Shown: positions 10,773 to 19,793, numbered from the stretch's first letter. The stretch is 64,000 bases of DNA from Streptomyces sp. V2I9 (GCF_030817475.1 NZ_JAUSZJ010000002.1:3140001-3204000), one strand, 5' to 3'. Numbers and translations: made by a program. The notes: generated from the sequence alone by a model not told the origin.

Positions 10773-11816
10773 ATGACCAGCGACGACATGCTCAGCGACC
10801 GACCGGCCGCGACCGGGGGCACGACCGGCGCGGAGACGGTGATCGCGGCGGACGGGCTCCGCCGCAGCTACCAGGACGGCTTCGAGGCCGTGTCCGGGAT
10901 CTCCTTCTCCGTGGCCCGCGGTGAACTGTTCGCCCTGCTCGGGACGAACGGCGCGGGCAAGACCTCGACCGTGGAACTCCTGGAGGGACTGGCGCCCCCG
11001 ACCTCCGGGACGGTCCGGATCCTCGGCCACGACCCGTACCGCGAACGCGCCGCCGTCCGGCCCCGGACCGGGGTGATGCTCCAGGAGGGCGGCTTCCCCT
11101 CCGACCTCACCGTCCTGGAGACCGCGCGGATGTGGTCCGCGTGCACCACCGGCGCGCGCCCCGCCGCCGAGGCCCTGGAGATGGTCGGCCTCACGAGCCG
11201 TACCGGGGTGCGGGTCAAGCAGCTGTCCGGCGGGGAGAAGCGCCGTCTGGACCTGGCGCTCGCCCTGACCTCGCGTCCCGAGGTGCTCTTCCTGGACGAG
11301 CCGACGACGGGGCTCGACGCGGAGGGCCGGCGGGACACCTGGGACCTGATCCGGGCGCTCCGCGACGGCGGCACGACCGTCCTGCTGACCACCCACTACC
11401 TGGAGGAGGCCGAGGCGCTCGCGGACCGGCTGGCGATCATGCACCAGGGCCGGATCGTGGCGGCCGGGACGACCGCCGAGGTCACCGCCTCGCAGCCCGC
11501 GCGCATCCGGTTCACGCTGCCCGACGACGTACCGGCCGGGCGTCTTCCGCTCTCCCTGCGGGCGGGCGCGGAGGGGCAGCGGATCGAGATCCGTACCCCC
11601 GCGCTCCAGGAAGCGCTGTACGAACTGCTCGGCTGGGCACGGGAGTCGGGCGTGCGCCTGCTCGACCTCGACGCCCGCTCCGCCTCGCTGGAGGAGGCGT
11701 TCCTCCGGATCGCCCACACCCGACTGCGTTCCCGCGCCGACGACCCGCGCGGGGCCGGGGACGGCGGCGTCCGGAACGGGACGGCGAAGACGAAGCCGAA
11801 GAAGGTGACGGCATGA
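10773..11816 (+). CDS. ABC transporter ATP-binding protein (DrrA/ABC-2 exporter type)
   Basis: A 347-residue cytoplasmic ATPase that powers the permease encoded next. Walker A GTNGAGKTS is at 57-65, the ABC signature LSGGEKRR near 151, Walker B VLFLDEPTTGLD near 171-182, and the switch His in LLTTHYLEEAE near 207. The C-terminal extension of about 100 residues is typical of drug-export ATPases related to DrrA. The stop overlaps the permease start (ATGA). With the downstream kinase and regulator it forms a four-gene operon, a common actinobacterial layout in which the sensor controls the exporter. Substrate unknown. Confidence 0.93.
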   Translation: MTSDDMLSDRPAATGGTTGAETVIAADGLRRSYQDGFEAVSGISFSVARGELFALLGTNGAGKTSTVELLEGLAPPTSGTVRILGHDPYRERAAVRPRTGVMLQEGGFPSDLTVLETARMWSACTTGARPAAEALEMVGLTSRTGVRVKQLSGGEKRRLDLALALTSRPEVLFLDEPTTGLDAEGRRDTWDLIRALRDGGTTVLLTTHYLEEAEALADRLAIMHQGRIVAAGTTAEVTASQPARIRFTLPDDVPAGRLPLSLRAGAEGQRIEIRTPALQEALYELLGWARESGVRLLDLDARSASLEEAFLRIAHTRLRSRADDPRGAGDGGVRNGTAKTKPKKVTA

Positions 11817-12646
11817 CCACGCCCACCGTCCTCACGGACGACCGCACGGCCCCCGGCCGCTCCCCCGCACCGCCCTCGAAGGCCGCCGCGTCGGCACGGC
11901 GGCTGACCGCTCTCGCCCGCGCCGAGCTGGTGCTGCTCCTGCGCAACCGGTCGGCGATCTTCCTGGCCCTGGTGCTGCCCGTCGTCATGATCTTCTCGAT
12001 CCGGGCGTCGCTCCGGCAGATCGACCTGTCCGGTACCGGGCTCTCCATCGCGGGCGCGGCCCTCACCGGCGGCATCGGCGTCGTCCTCCTCCAGGTCGTC
12101 TACATGAACCTGGTCACCGGCTACGTCACCCGGCGCGAGGAACTCGTCCTCAAGCGGCTGCGTACCGGAGAGATCACCGACCGGGAGATCCTGACCGCCA
12201 CCGCCGTGCCCTCGATCGCCCTGGCGCTCGTGCAGTGCGTGCTGCTCGTCGTGGCCGGCGCGATCGCCTTCGACCTGTCGGCCCCGGAGCGGCCCGAGGT
12301 GTTCCTGGCGGGCCTGGTGGTGGGCCTCGTGATGATGTCGGCGCTGGCCGCGGCGACCTCGGCGCTGACGCGGACGGTCCAGACCTCGCAGCTCACCACG
12401 TTGCCGCTGTACTTCGTCTCGCTCTTCGGCTCCGGGATCTTCGTCCCGCTGGACGTCTTCCCGGACCGGCTCGCCTCGGTACTCGAACTGCTGCCGCTGA
12501 CCGGTGTGGTGACCCTCGTCCAGCACGGCTGGCTCGGCGGGGTGGAGGGCGGTGACCTGCTGACGGCCGCCGCGGTGGCGTTGGCCTGGACCGCGTTCGC
12601 GGTGTTTGCTGTGCAGCGGTGGTTCCGCTGGGACCCGCGCGGCTGA
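11813..12646 (+). CDS. ABC-2 type transporter permease
   Basis: A 277-residue integral membrane protein. After a Thr/Pro-rich cytoplasmic start there is a first helix around AIFLALVLPVVMIFSI, then about five more hydrophobic helices (GGIGVVLLQVVYMN; IALALVQCVLLVVAGAIAF; VFLAGLVVGLVMMSALAAAT; a helix near FVSLFGSGIFVPLDVF; and one at the C-terminus). LTGVVTLVQHGWLGG near the end is usual in ABC-2 permeases. It pairs with the preceding ATPase, whose stop codon it overlaps. Exported compound not inferable. Confidence 0.91.
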   Translation: MTTPTVLTDDRTAPGRSPAPPSKAAASARRLTALARAELVLLLRNRSAIFLALVLPVVMIFSIRASLRQIDLSGTGLSIAGAALTGGIGVVLLQVVYMNLVTGYVTRREELVLKRLRTGEITDREILTATAVPSIALALVQCVLLVVAGAIAFDLSAPERPEVFLAGLVVGLVMMSALAAATSALTRTVQTSQLTTLPLYFVSLFGSGIFVPLDVFPDRLASVLELLPLTGVVTLVQHGWLGGVEGGDLLTAAAVALAWTAFAVFAVQRWFRWDPRG

Positions 12647-12665
12647 CGTGAAGGGGCTGAAGGGT

Positions 12666-13988
12666 GTGATCACTCGGGTACGGGACTGGCGGCGCGGCTG
12701 GCACGAACGCAGCAAGCTCCAGCGCATCGACCTCTACACCCGGATCACGCTCTGCACACTCCCCTGGATCTTCCTCGTGACCTGGGGGCTGCTGCCCCTC
12801 GGCAAGGCCCTCGGCCGCGGCGCGCCGGCGGTGTCCCTGGGAGCGGCGTTCCTCGCGGTGAACGCCGCCCAGTGCGTGCTGAGCAACCGCAACGTGGCCC
12901 CCGCCTTCGCCCACTACCGGGGCACCGAGCCCTTCCCCCGGCAGCGGCTGCGGCTCCCCGCCGTGTCGCTGGTGGTGCTCACCGGCCTGGTGGTGGCCCT
13001 CGCGGCGGTGGGGGCCGTCGACGACGCGGGGATGAGCCTGCTCGTGCTCGACCTGCCCCTGGCGTTCACGACCCCGTACGCGCTCATCGTCCCCGTCCGC
13101 AGGTACCTGCTCCACTGCGCGCTCTACGCCGCGGTGGCCGTGGCACTGATGGCGGCGGTCGGGGCGCCGGGACGCATGCTGTTCGGGTCCGCCTTCTCCC
13201 TGCTCGTCGCCTCCCTGCTGGTGCTCGTCTCGGCGCGCCCGAGCGCCTGGAGCCTGACCGCGATGTGGCAGGCGGAGGAGGCGCGGGACATGCAGGCCCG
13301 GCTGGCGGTGGCGGAGGAGCGGCTGCGGTTCGGCCGGGACATGCACGACGTGCTCGGCCGGAACCTGTCGGTGATCGCGCTGAAGAGCGAGCTGGCCGTG
13401 GAACTGGCCCAGCGCGGGAACCCGGCGGCGGTGGACCAGATGGTCGAGGTGCAGCGGATCGCCCGCGCCTCCCAGCAGGAGGTCCGCGATGTCGTCCGGG
13501 GCTACCGGGAGGCCGACCTGCCCACCGAACTCATGGGCGCGCGCAGCGTGCTGGAGGCGGCCGGGATCTCCGTGGGCGTCGAGGGCGCGGACGGGCCGGC
13601 CGGGATCGGGGCCCCGGCGGCGGTGCAGGCCGCGCTCGGCTGGGTGGTGCGCGAGACGGCGACGAACGTCCTGCGCCACGGCGACCCGCGCCACTGCCGG
13701 ATCCGGCTCACGCGGACACGGGACGCGGTGGTCCTGGAGGTCGAGAACGACGGGGCCGGTGCCGCCGCCTCGTCCGGCGGCCCGGACGGCGGCGGTTCGG
13801 GCCTGGCCGGGCTGCGCGAACGGCTCGGAGCGCTCGGCGGGACGCTCGGCGCGGGACCGGCCGGGGACGATCTCTTCCGGGTGACGGCGACCGTGCCGCT
13901 GGCAGCCTCGTCCCGTGCGCGGCCGGACGGCCGCGCCGCCCCCTCCTCCGCCGTCGCTTCCGTACCCGCTTCTCCGGAGGAACGATGA
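12666..13988 (+). CDS. Sensor histidine kinase (HisKA_3 / DesK-like)
   Basis: A 440-residue membrane kinase. The N-terminal 190 residues contain about five hydrophobic helices and no large external domain, so it probably senses within or at the membrane. A short coiled-coil (DMQARLAVAEERLRFGRDM) leads to the phosphoacceptor His227 in RDMHDVLGRNLS. The HATPase_c part has ETATNVLRHG and a GLAGLRERLGALGG glycine-rich end. Start choice: GTG at 12666 has AAGGGG 9 bp upstream; GTG at 12648 is the alternative. It follows the permease by 19 bp and overlaps the response regulator by ATGA, so it likely controls the adjacent exporter. Confidence 0.92.
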   Translation: MITRVRDWRRGWHERSKLQRIDLYTRITLCTLPWIFLVTWGLLPLGKALGRGAPAVSLGAAFLAVNAAQCVLSNRNVAPAFAHYRGTEPFPRQRLRLPAVSLVVLTGLVVALAAVGAVDDAGMSLLVLDLPLAFTTPYALIVPVRRYLLHCALYAAVAVALMAAVGAPGRMLFGSAFSLLVASLLVLVSARPSAWSLTAMWQAEEARDMQARLAVAEERLRFGRDMHDVLGRNLSVIALKSELAVELAQRGNPAAVDQMVEVQRIARASQQEVRDVVRGYREADLPTELMGARSVLEAAGISVGVEGADGPAGIGAPAAVQAALGWVVRETATNVLRHGDPRHCRIRLTRTRDAVVLEVENDGAGAAASSGGPDGGGSGLAGLRERLGALGGTLGAGPAGDDLFRVTATVPLAASSRARPDGRAAPSSAVASVPASPEER

Positions 13989-14605
13989 CCGCCGACCGGC
14001 CCCTGCGGATCCTGCTGGCCGACGACGAACACCTCATCCGGGGCGCGTTGGCCGCACTGCTCGCCCTGGAGGAGGACCTCGTCGTGGTGGCGGAGGCCGC
14101 GAGCGGCCCCGAGGCGCTGGCGATGGCGCTCGCGCACCGCCCCGACGTCGCCGTCCTGGACCTCCAGATGCCGGGCGCGGACGGTGTGAAGGTCGCCACA
14201 TCGCTGCGGACCGGACTGCCCGACTGCCGCACCATGATCGTGACCAGCCACGGACGCCCCGGACATCTCAAGCGGGCCCTGGCCGCCGGCGTACGCGGGT
14301 TCGTCCCGAAGACCGTCAGCGCCCGCCGGCTCGCCGAGATCATCCGTACCATCCACGCGGGAAACCGTTACGTGGACCCGGAGTTGGCCGCCGACGCGAT
14401 CGCCGCCGGGGACTCGCCGCTGACCGCGCGGGAAGCCGAGGTGCTCGAACTGGCGGCGGACGGAGCGCCGGTCGCGGAGATCGCGGAGCGCGCCTCGCTC
14501 TCCCAGGGCACCGTGCGCAACTACCTCTCCTCGGCCGCCTCCAAGATCGGGGCGGAGAACCGGCACACGGCGGTGCGTCTCGCACGCGAGCGGGGTTGGG
14601 TATAG
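13985..14605 (+). CDS. Response regulator, NarL/DesR-like
   Basis: A 206-residue transcription factor and cognate partner of the upstream kinase. The receiver domain (1-120) has acidic residues D13-D14-E15, phosphoacceptor Asp59 in VAVLDLQMPG, the conserved Thr/Ser in MIVTSHG, and Lys in FVPKTVS. The LuxR-type HTH (about 143-206) reads LTAREAEVLELAADGAPVAE then LSQGTVRNYLSSAASKIG. GGAGGA lies just before the ATG. The last codons contain the promoter -10 of the following tRNA-Gly gene. Confidence 0.94.
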   Translation: MTADRPLRILLADDEHLIRGALAALLALEEDLVVVAEAASGPEALAMALAHRPDVAVLDLQMPGADGVKVATSLRTGLPDCRTMIVTSHGRPGHLKRALAAGVRGFVPKTVSARRLAEIIRTIHAGNRYVDPELAADAIAAGDSPLTAREAEVLELAADGAPVAEIAERASLSQGTVRNYLSSAASKIGAENRHTAVRLARERGWV

Positions 14606-14606
14606 T
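14601..14606 (+). promoter_or_regulatory. -10 box of the third tRNA-Gly, inside the response-regulator stop region
   Basis: TATAGT at 14601-14606 is a near-consensus -10 and overlaps the TAG stop (14603-14605) of the regulator gene. The tRNA starts 22 bp later. The -35 is not obvious and would lie in coding sequence. Confidence 0.6.
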
Positions 14607-14628
14607 GGGCAGCGCGCTGCGGCGCACT

Positions 14629-14701
14629 GCGGATGTAGCTCAGTTGGTAGAGCGCAACCTTGCCAAGGTTGAGGTCGCCAGTTCGAACCTGGTCATCCGC
14701 T
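14629..14701 (+). tRNA. tRNA-Gly (anticodon GCC), copy 2
   Basis: Same 73-nt cloverleaf as the gene at 10571, with anticodon loop TTGCCAA. The acceptor stem is GCGGATG/CATCCGC, so one C-G pair has become T-A through two compensating changes. Only 23 bp separate it from the response-regulator gene. Confidence 0.96.
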
Positions 14702-14709
14702 CCACGCAG

Positions 14710-14743
14710 AGAAGGCCCCGGACCTTTCGGTCCGGGGCCTTCT
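14710..14743 (+). terminator. Terminator after tRNA-Gly copy 2
   Basis: A 15-bp perfect stem, AGAAGGCCCCGGACC and its complement, with loop TTTC, starting nine bases after the tRNA. It may also act on the other strand at the purC end, as purC stops at 14811. Confidence 0.82.
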
Positions 14744-14810
14744 CCATGTCCGCTCCGCCCTGAGCGCGGTCCCGTCACCCCTGCGCCCGCCAGGGGCAAC
14801 GGGACCGTCC

Positions 14811-15725
14811 TTACGCCCAGTTGCTGCCGGTGAGCACCTCGAACGCCTCGATGTACTTGGCGCGGGTCGCCTCCACGATCTCCTGCGGCAGCGCCGGCGG
14901 CGGCGTCTCGCTCGCGCGGTCCCAGCCGGAGGCCGGCGAGGTCAGCCAGTCGCGGACGAACTGCTTGTCGTAGCTGGGCTGCGCGCGACCGGGCTCCCAG
15001 GTGGCGGCGGGCCAGAAGCGCGAGGAGTCCGGGGTCAGCACCTCGTCGGCGATGATCAGCCGCTCGGTCCCGTCCGCGGCGGTCTCGAAGCCGAACTCGA
15101 ACTTGGTGTCGGCCAGGATGATCCCGCGCTGGTGCGCGATGTCCCGTGCCCGGCGGTAGACGTCGAGCGTGGTCTGCCGCAGCTGGGCGGCCGTCTCCAC
15201 GCCGACCTCGCGGGCCACGTCCTCGTAGCTGACGTTCTCGTCGTGCTCGCCGACGGCCGCCTTGGTGGCCGGGGTGAAGATCGCGCCGGGCAGCTCGGAC
15301 CCGTTGACCAGGCCCTCGGGGAGGCCGATGCCGCAGACCGTACGGGTGGCGTCGTACTCGACGAGCCCGGAGCCGGTCAGATAGCCGCGGGCCACGCACT
15401 CGACCTCGATCATGCGCAGGCTCTTGCAGACGAGGGTGCGGCCCTCCCAGTCGGCCGGGGCGCCCGCGGGCAGCTCGGTCGACAGGACGTGGTTGGGCAC
15501 CAGGTCGGCGAGCTGGTCGAACCACCAGAGCGAGAGCCGGGTCAGGACGCGGCCCTTGTCGGGGATCTCGGTGGGCAGGACCCAGTCGTACGCGGAGATG
15601 CGGTCACTGGCCACCATCACGAGGTCGCCCGCCTCGTTCCGGTACAGGTCACGCACCTTGCCGGTGTGCAGGTGGGTGAGGCCCGGCACCTGTACGGGCT
15701 CGGGCTTTTCTACAAAACCGGACAC
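14811..15725 (-). CDS. purC: Phosphoribosylaminoimidazole-succinocarboxamide synthase (SAICAR synthetase)
   Basis: A 304-residue ATP-dependent ligase that joins aspartate to CAIR in purine synthesis. Recognisable segments are HTGKVRDLYRNEAGDLVMVA (substrate/ATP loop), SDRISAYDWVLPTEIPDKGR, VECVARGYLTGSG, and ILADTKFEFG followed by DEVLTPDSSRFWPA. The GTG start at 15723-15725 has GGAGGAAC just upstream; longer versions add unrelated sequence. It is separated from the other pur genes and appears monocistronic. Confidence 0.97.
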   Translation of the reverse strand: MSGFVEKPEPVQVPGLTHLHTGKVRDLYRNEAGDLVMVASDRISAYDWVLPTEIPDKGRVLTRLSLWWFDQLADLVPNHVLSTELPAGAPADWEGRTLVCKSLRMIEVECVARGYLTGSGLVEYDATRTVCGIGLPEGLVNGSELPGAIFTPATKAAVGEHDENVSYEDVAREVGVETAAQLRQTTLDVYRRARDIAHQRGIILADTKFEFGFETAADGTERLIIADEVLTPDSSRFWPAATWEPGRAQPSYDKQFVRDWLTSPASGWDRASETPPPALPQEIVEATRAKYIEAFEVLTGSNWA

Positions 15726-15866
15726 GGTTCCTCCGCGTAGCTTGATCCAGGAGCGGTTCCGATTGTCCCGCACGGGGGGCCCGTGGCGCGCGCCGGGCCC
15801 GCGGGGCGCCGGGCCGGGTGTGCGGAACACGGCGGTCGGGTCCCCGCTCCCGTGTGCGCGCCCCGG

Positions 15867-17321
15867 TCAGTCGCTCTTGCAGATCCGGTCCAGGAGGTTG
15901 GCCGTGGCCTGCTGGATGCGGCGGTCGGTGTGACCCGGACGGTCCAGGGCCGGGGACCAGGCGAAGGTGCCGGAGGCGAAGACGAGGGCGCCGGAGGGAG
16001 CCTGGTAGAGCGAGGTCTCCTGGTGGCGGAGGGCGCCCTCGGAGTCCTCGTACGGGGAGTGGGCGAGCAGGATGCGGCTGTCGTGCTCGGGCAGGCTGGT
16101 GCGCGGGAAGTAGCGGTCGGCCTCGCCGGCCACCAGTCCCGGAATCTCGTCGCCCTCGGCCGCGCCCGTCGCCTCCCAGAGCCAGTGCTCGGCGTTGCGC
16201 ACCACCAGCGGGCGGGGATCGGGCACCCGGCCCGCGTACTGGATGCCCAGGAGCTGCTGCTCGGGCCGGTCCACCTCGCGCCACAGCGCGGACTTCCCCG
16301 GCCCCCGGCGTTTGCGGCAGGTCAGCAGGCGGTCCGGCTCGCCGGAGGCGGAGGGGGCCAGACTCACCTGCCAGTACATGGTGTTGGCGGAGAGGAAGAC
16401 GAGCGAGGTGCCGGTGTCGCGGGCGCGCTCGGCGGCCCGGCGCATCGGCAGCGACCAGTACTCGTCGTGGCCGGGGAAGACCAGGCCCCGGTAGCGGCTG
16501 GGGTCGACGCGGCCCGCGTGCAGGTCGCGGGCGTCGGCGTAGGCCAGGTCGTAGCCGTACCGCTCGGCCCACCGGATGAAGTCGTACGCGTGGCCCACGT
16601 GCAGCGGCAGGCCGGCCCCGGCGTAGGGGCGGTCGAAGGAGATCGTGACGGCGGCGTCCTCCTCGCCGAGCAGCCTCCCCCGCTCGTCCCACGCGTGGTA
16701 GAGGCTGGCGCCCGTGCGGCCGTCCTCCGGGTAGAGGTTGTACGCCTGCCAGGTGATGTCGGGGAGCAGGAGCAGCAGATCGGCGGGGTGGTCGTCGCGC
16801 ACGGTGAAGGGGATGTGCGAGCGGTGGCCGTCGGCGGTGGTCAGCACGGCCACGTACGCGCCGACCGACCAGTAACTCGGGATCTGGAGCCGCCAGGACA
16901 TCCACCAGTGGTGGCAGGAGACGGTCCGGTCGGCGGCGAGCGGAGGGGGCTGGACGATGCCGGAGAGCCGCGGGCTCGTGGTGATCTTGGAGGCGCCGTC
17001 GCCGCCGTAGTGACCGATCCGGTAGACGTCCACGGAGAACTGCTGGGGCGGGTCCACCGTGATGTGGAAGTCGATGGCCTCGCCGGGGGCGGCGGCACCG
17101 GGTGAGACGAAGCCCTTGATCTGCCGGCGCACGTCGTCGGCGGTACGGGTGCCGCCACCGGTGGAGCGGGCGAGGTCGGCGTACCAGGGGACGACCTGGC
17201 CGGTGTCGTCGAAGTAGTTCTCGCTCCCGCGCAGCCACGGCAGCGGGCCCTGCCCGAAGGGATCGCTCACCGCGTGCGCGAGGGCACCCGACTCCCACCG
17301 GCGAATCTGCTCCGCCCCCAT
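15867..17321 (-). CDS. N,N-dimethylformamidase beta-subunit-like protein
   Basis: A 484-residue protein without an evident signal peptide or membrane helix. It resembles the C-terminal domain of the large subunit of N,N-dimethylformamidase, with the segments SCHHWWMSWRLQIPSYW, LLLLLPDITWQAYNLYPEDG, LVFPGHDEYWSLPMR and LSANTMYWQVSL. In actinomycetes such proteins are annotated by this similarity only; there is no matching small subunit nearby, so amidase activity on dimethylformamide is not implied. The ATG at 17319-17321 gives MGAEQIRRWESGALAHAVSD. It stands alone upstream of purC on the same strand. Confidence 0.78.
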   Translation of the reverse strand: MGAEQIRRWESGALAHAVSDPFGQGPLPWLRGSENYFDDTGQVVPWYADLARSTGGGTRTADDVRRQIKGFVSPGAAAPGEAIDFHITVDPPQQFSVDVYRIGHYGGDGASKITTSPRLSGIVQPPPLAADRTVSCHHWWMSWRLQIPSYWSVGAYVAVLTTADGHRSHIPFTVRDDHPADLLLLLPDITWQAYNLYPEDGRTGASLYHAWDERGRLLGEEDAAVTISFDRPYAGAGLPLHVGHAYDFIRWAERYGYDLAYADARDLHAGRVDPSRYRGLVFPGHDEYWSLPMRRAAERARDTGTSLVFLSANTMYWQVSLAPSASGEPDRLLTCRKRRGPGKSALWREVDRPEQQLLGIQYAGRVPDPRPLVVRNAEHWLWEATGAAEGDEIPGLVAGEADRYFPRTSLPEHDSRILLAHSPYEDSEGALRHQETSLYQAPSGALVFASGTFAWSPALDRPGHTDRRIQQATANLLDRICKSD

Positions 17322-17671
17322 GCCGCGCCCCTCCCTCGGACCCCCGGCGAGAACGGCTCAGGGGGGTCCCCCGGACAACTCTGGTGCGCCGAATGTCAGC
17401 GCCGGTCCCAGCACATCACATAACGCACGCGGTCCGTCACCCTTCGTCGTGAATTGGCGGGAACGGAACCGTTTCTTCCGGTCCGTTCCCGCATATCTGT
17501 CCGGCGTACGCGCTCACGCGGGCCCGATCGGCACCTGTTCGGCGTACACGTTCACGCCGGACGGACCGGCGCGCGGTGGGCCTCCGTGCCCGTCCGCCTC
17601 CGGTGTGCGCGTCCGCCGGCCCGGCCCTGGGATACGCCCGTCTGTTCGTACGGCTGGTCCGGCGTACGTGT
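17322..17671. other. Intergenic region with a repeated 18-bp motif
   Basis: About 350 bp without a believable gene. It contains three imperfect copies of CGGCGTACGCGCTCACGC-like sequence at 17500-17517, 17540-17557 and 17660-17677 (the last overlaps the end of the next gene). Confidence 0.5.
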
Positions 17672-17677
17672 TCACAC
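17500..17677. repeat. Three dispersed copies of an 18-bp motif
   Basis: CGGCGTACGCGCTCACGC (17500-17517), CGGCGTACACGTTCACGC (17540-17557) and CGGCGTACGTGTTCACAC (17660-17677) share the core CGGCGTACryGyTCAC. Spacing is 40 and 120 bp. Function unknown; they could be protein-binding sites or a decayed tandem repeat. Confidence 0.55.
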
Positions 17678-19435
17678 CAGCCGGACGGGCTTGTCGGCGC
17701 GCACGCCCACCTCGGCCAGCCAGGACAGCAGCGGGTCCGGGTCCCCGTCCTCGACCAGGCTGAGGACCGGGTCCGCGAAGTCCGCCCGGCGCTCCCCGCC
17801 GACGAGCAGCGCGGGACCGTCCAGCCAGTCCAGGCCGGGTGCCGCGCCCGCCGTGTCCACGGCCGCGCAGCAGACCATGGCCGTGACGTGGTCGGCGAGC
17901 AGCTCGGTGCCCGTACGCGGGGGCTGGAGCGGGAAGAGGGGGAGCGGGCCCGGCCCCCAGAGGTCGAGGGGGTCCTCGGCCGCACCGCCCCCGTGTCCCT
18001 GGCCGCCGGGGGCCCCGCTTCCCTGGCCCTGGCCGCCGGGGGCCGCGCTCCTCCCGCTCCGGCCGCCGTACCCCTCGCCGGAGGGTTCGCTTCCGCCGCT
18101 GCCGGGGCCGGTGCCACCGGTACCCGCGGGACCGGCCTCCTCGCGGGCGACCGCGGCGCCGATGCCCGCCGCCAGCTCTTCGCCCGGCCCGCCGGGACCG
18201 GACAGATGCTCCATCACCCGCGCCAGGGTCGGGACGGCCGGGTCCGCCTCGGAGGCCCGCGTGACGCCCAGGGTGTCCAGGACCCGGTGCAGCCGGGCCG
18301 CCTCGCTGCGCCACTTCCGGTCGACGACCTCGTCGGGATACTGCTGCCAGTCCACCGGCGCCCAGTCCGGGCCGCTCTCGGCGGGGCCTCCGTGGAAGAG
18401 GCGGGCGGCGAGCAGGGACGCGGCCTCGTCCGCCGGACCGGGCTCCTCCAGCAGGTCGCACGCGGGCCGCTCGCCGAGGCGCAGGGCGAAGCCGTCGGCC
18501 AGCCGGTCCCGGCGGGACAGCTCGGTGAGCGCCGAGACCACCCCCGCGTCCAGCCGGGAGGGCCAGCGGCCCATCCGCCAGGCGGGCAGCGCCACCCGCG
18601 TCAGCAACCGGTCCCAGCCGGCGTAGGCGAGGCCGACCTGTTCCTGAGCGGTGACGCGCAGCCCCTGGTCGACCGTCCGGGCCCGCGTGGACGCGGCGGC
18701 CGCCACACAGCGCTCCATCTCGGCGGCGTGCTCCCGGCAGGCCCGCAGCAGCAGCCGGGAGACCCAGCCGGCGAAGGCGAGCGGCGCCCCGCGCACCGCG
18801 CCCCGGCCGGGGGCTGCGGCGTCCGCGATCGCGGCGTCCAGACCGCGGACGAAGCGGCGGGCGGCGGCTATGTCGGGGTCGGCCGACGGGCCGGTGCCCG
18901 CCACCACCGGGGCGAGGACCGCGCGCAGCTCGGCGACCCGCATCCACCACAGGAACGGCGAACCGATGACGAGGACGGGGGCGGTGCCGGCGGCGGTGGC
19001 CCCCGTGCCCTTCCGGAGCGCGCGGTGGGTGCGGTCCTCCAGCCAGCTGTCGCAGTCGGGGGTGAGCGCTATGGCCGAGGGCGCGGGCACGTCGAGCCGG
19101 TCGGCCAGGTCCCGGACCAGTCGGTAGAGGTCGGGGGCCCCTTCCTCGGACACGGGGACGGTCGGGCTCATGGCGGGGCGCGCGCGGGCCACGGAGACCG
19201 CGACCAGGACGGTCACCAGCAGCACGACGACCGCGACGGCGAGGACCGCCCGGCGCGCGGTGTCCCAGGCCGGTCCGGCCAGGTGCCCCTGCGCGTCTGC
19301 GGCGAACAGGACGACGGCGACGGCCGCGGGCAGGATCGTCACGGCCAGTGCCCTGCCGCGGATCCGCAGCAGGGAGAGCGCTCGGGCCCGCGCGGCCCGC
19401 GCGCCCAGCTCCTCACCCACATCGATGTCGGACAC
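17672..19435 (-). CDS. Large membrane protein resembling a degenerate M48-type peptidase
   Basis: A 587-residue protein. Two N-terminal hydrophobic helices (about 30-48 and 62-82) precede a domain whose layout follows M48 proteases: LYRLVRDLADRLDVPAPSAI, then APVLVIGSPFLWWMRVAELR, then RAVLAPVVAG, where an active family member would read AVLAHELGH (about residue 170). The HExxH zinc motif is therefore absent. A later REHAAEMERCVAAAAS takes the place of the E-x-x-AD segment. The C-terminal half has a long Gly/Pro/Glu-rich region (about 395-460) before a globular end. Likely a pseudo-protease or an unrelated membrane scaffold. The similarity is my reading of the pattern and is not certain. Confidence 0.72.
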   Translation of the reverse strand: MSDIDVGEELGARAARARALSLLRIRGRALAVTILPAAVAVVLFAADAQGHLAGPAWDTARRAVLAVAVVVLLVTVLVAVSVARARPAMSPTVPVSEEGAPDLYRLVRDLADRLDVPAPSAIALTPDCDSWLEDRTHRALRKGTGATAAGTAPVLVIGSPFLWWMRVAELRAVLAPVVAGTGPSADPDIAAARRFVRGLDAAIADAAAPGRGAVRGAPLAFAGWVSRLLLRACREHAAEMERCVAAAASTRARTVDQGLRVTAQEQVGLAYAGWDRLLTRVALPAWRMGRWPSRLDAGVVSALTELSRRDRLADGFALRLGERPACDLLEEPGPADEAASLLAARLFHGGPAESGPDWAPVDWQQYPDEVVDRKWRSEAARLHRVLDTLGVTRASEADPAVPTLARVMEHLSGPGGPGEELAAGIGAAVAREEAGPAGTGGTGPGSGGSEPSGEGYGGRSGRSAAPGGQGQGSGAPGGQGHGGGAAEDPLDLWGPGPLPLFPLQPPRTGTELLADHVTAMVCCAAVDTAGAAPGLDWLDGPALLVGGERRADFADPVLSLVEDGDPDPLLSWLAEVGVRADKPVRLV

Positions 19436-19793
19436 GGCCGGACGTCACCCCCCTCTGCCCCGCGACGGTGTTGCTCACTCCCCCACTGTGGCACCCGTCA
19501 CCGACATCGCAATGCCGGTGGGCCAAGTGCCGGAACGCCTGCGCCGCACCCTAGTTGGGGCTCCGGCGACCGTCATCCGGATGGCCCAGTCGTCACCCGA
19601 TGGAATGGCTTTGGGCAAAGCTGCTGACGTGTCCGCGCCGATGGGCAAGCGGCGGCCGGTCCTCCGGGTCCCGAGGGGTTGTACGCGGCAGCCCCTCGCG
19701 CCCGCCGCGTACACCGGGGTGTACGGCGAGGGCGGGCGGAGGGGCCGGGGCGCCTGGATGCGGGGCGGCCGGGTGGGGCGTCGTACGGGCGCG
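19436..19793. other. Intergenic region upstream of the membrane protein and downstream of purD
   Basis: About 360 bp. I looked for a small gene on both strands and found none with a ribosome binding site and credible composition. It should contain the promoter of the 17672-19435 gene. Confidence 0.45.

Noticed and set aside
19475-19714. Short open frame upstream of the degenerate M48-like gene
   Set aside because: No ribosome site and an Arg/Gly/Thr-rich product; more likely part of the promoter region.
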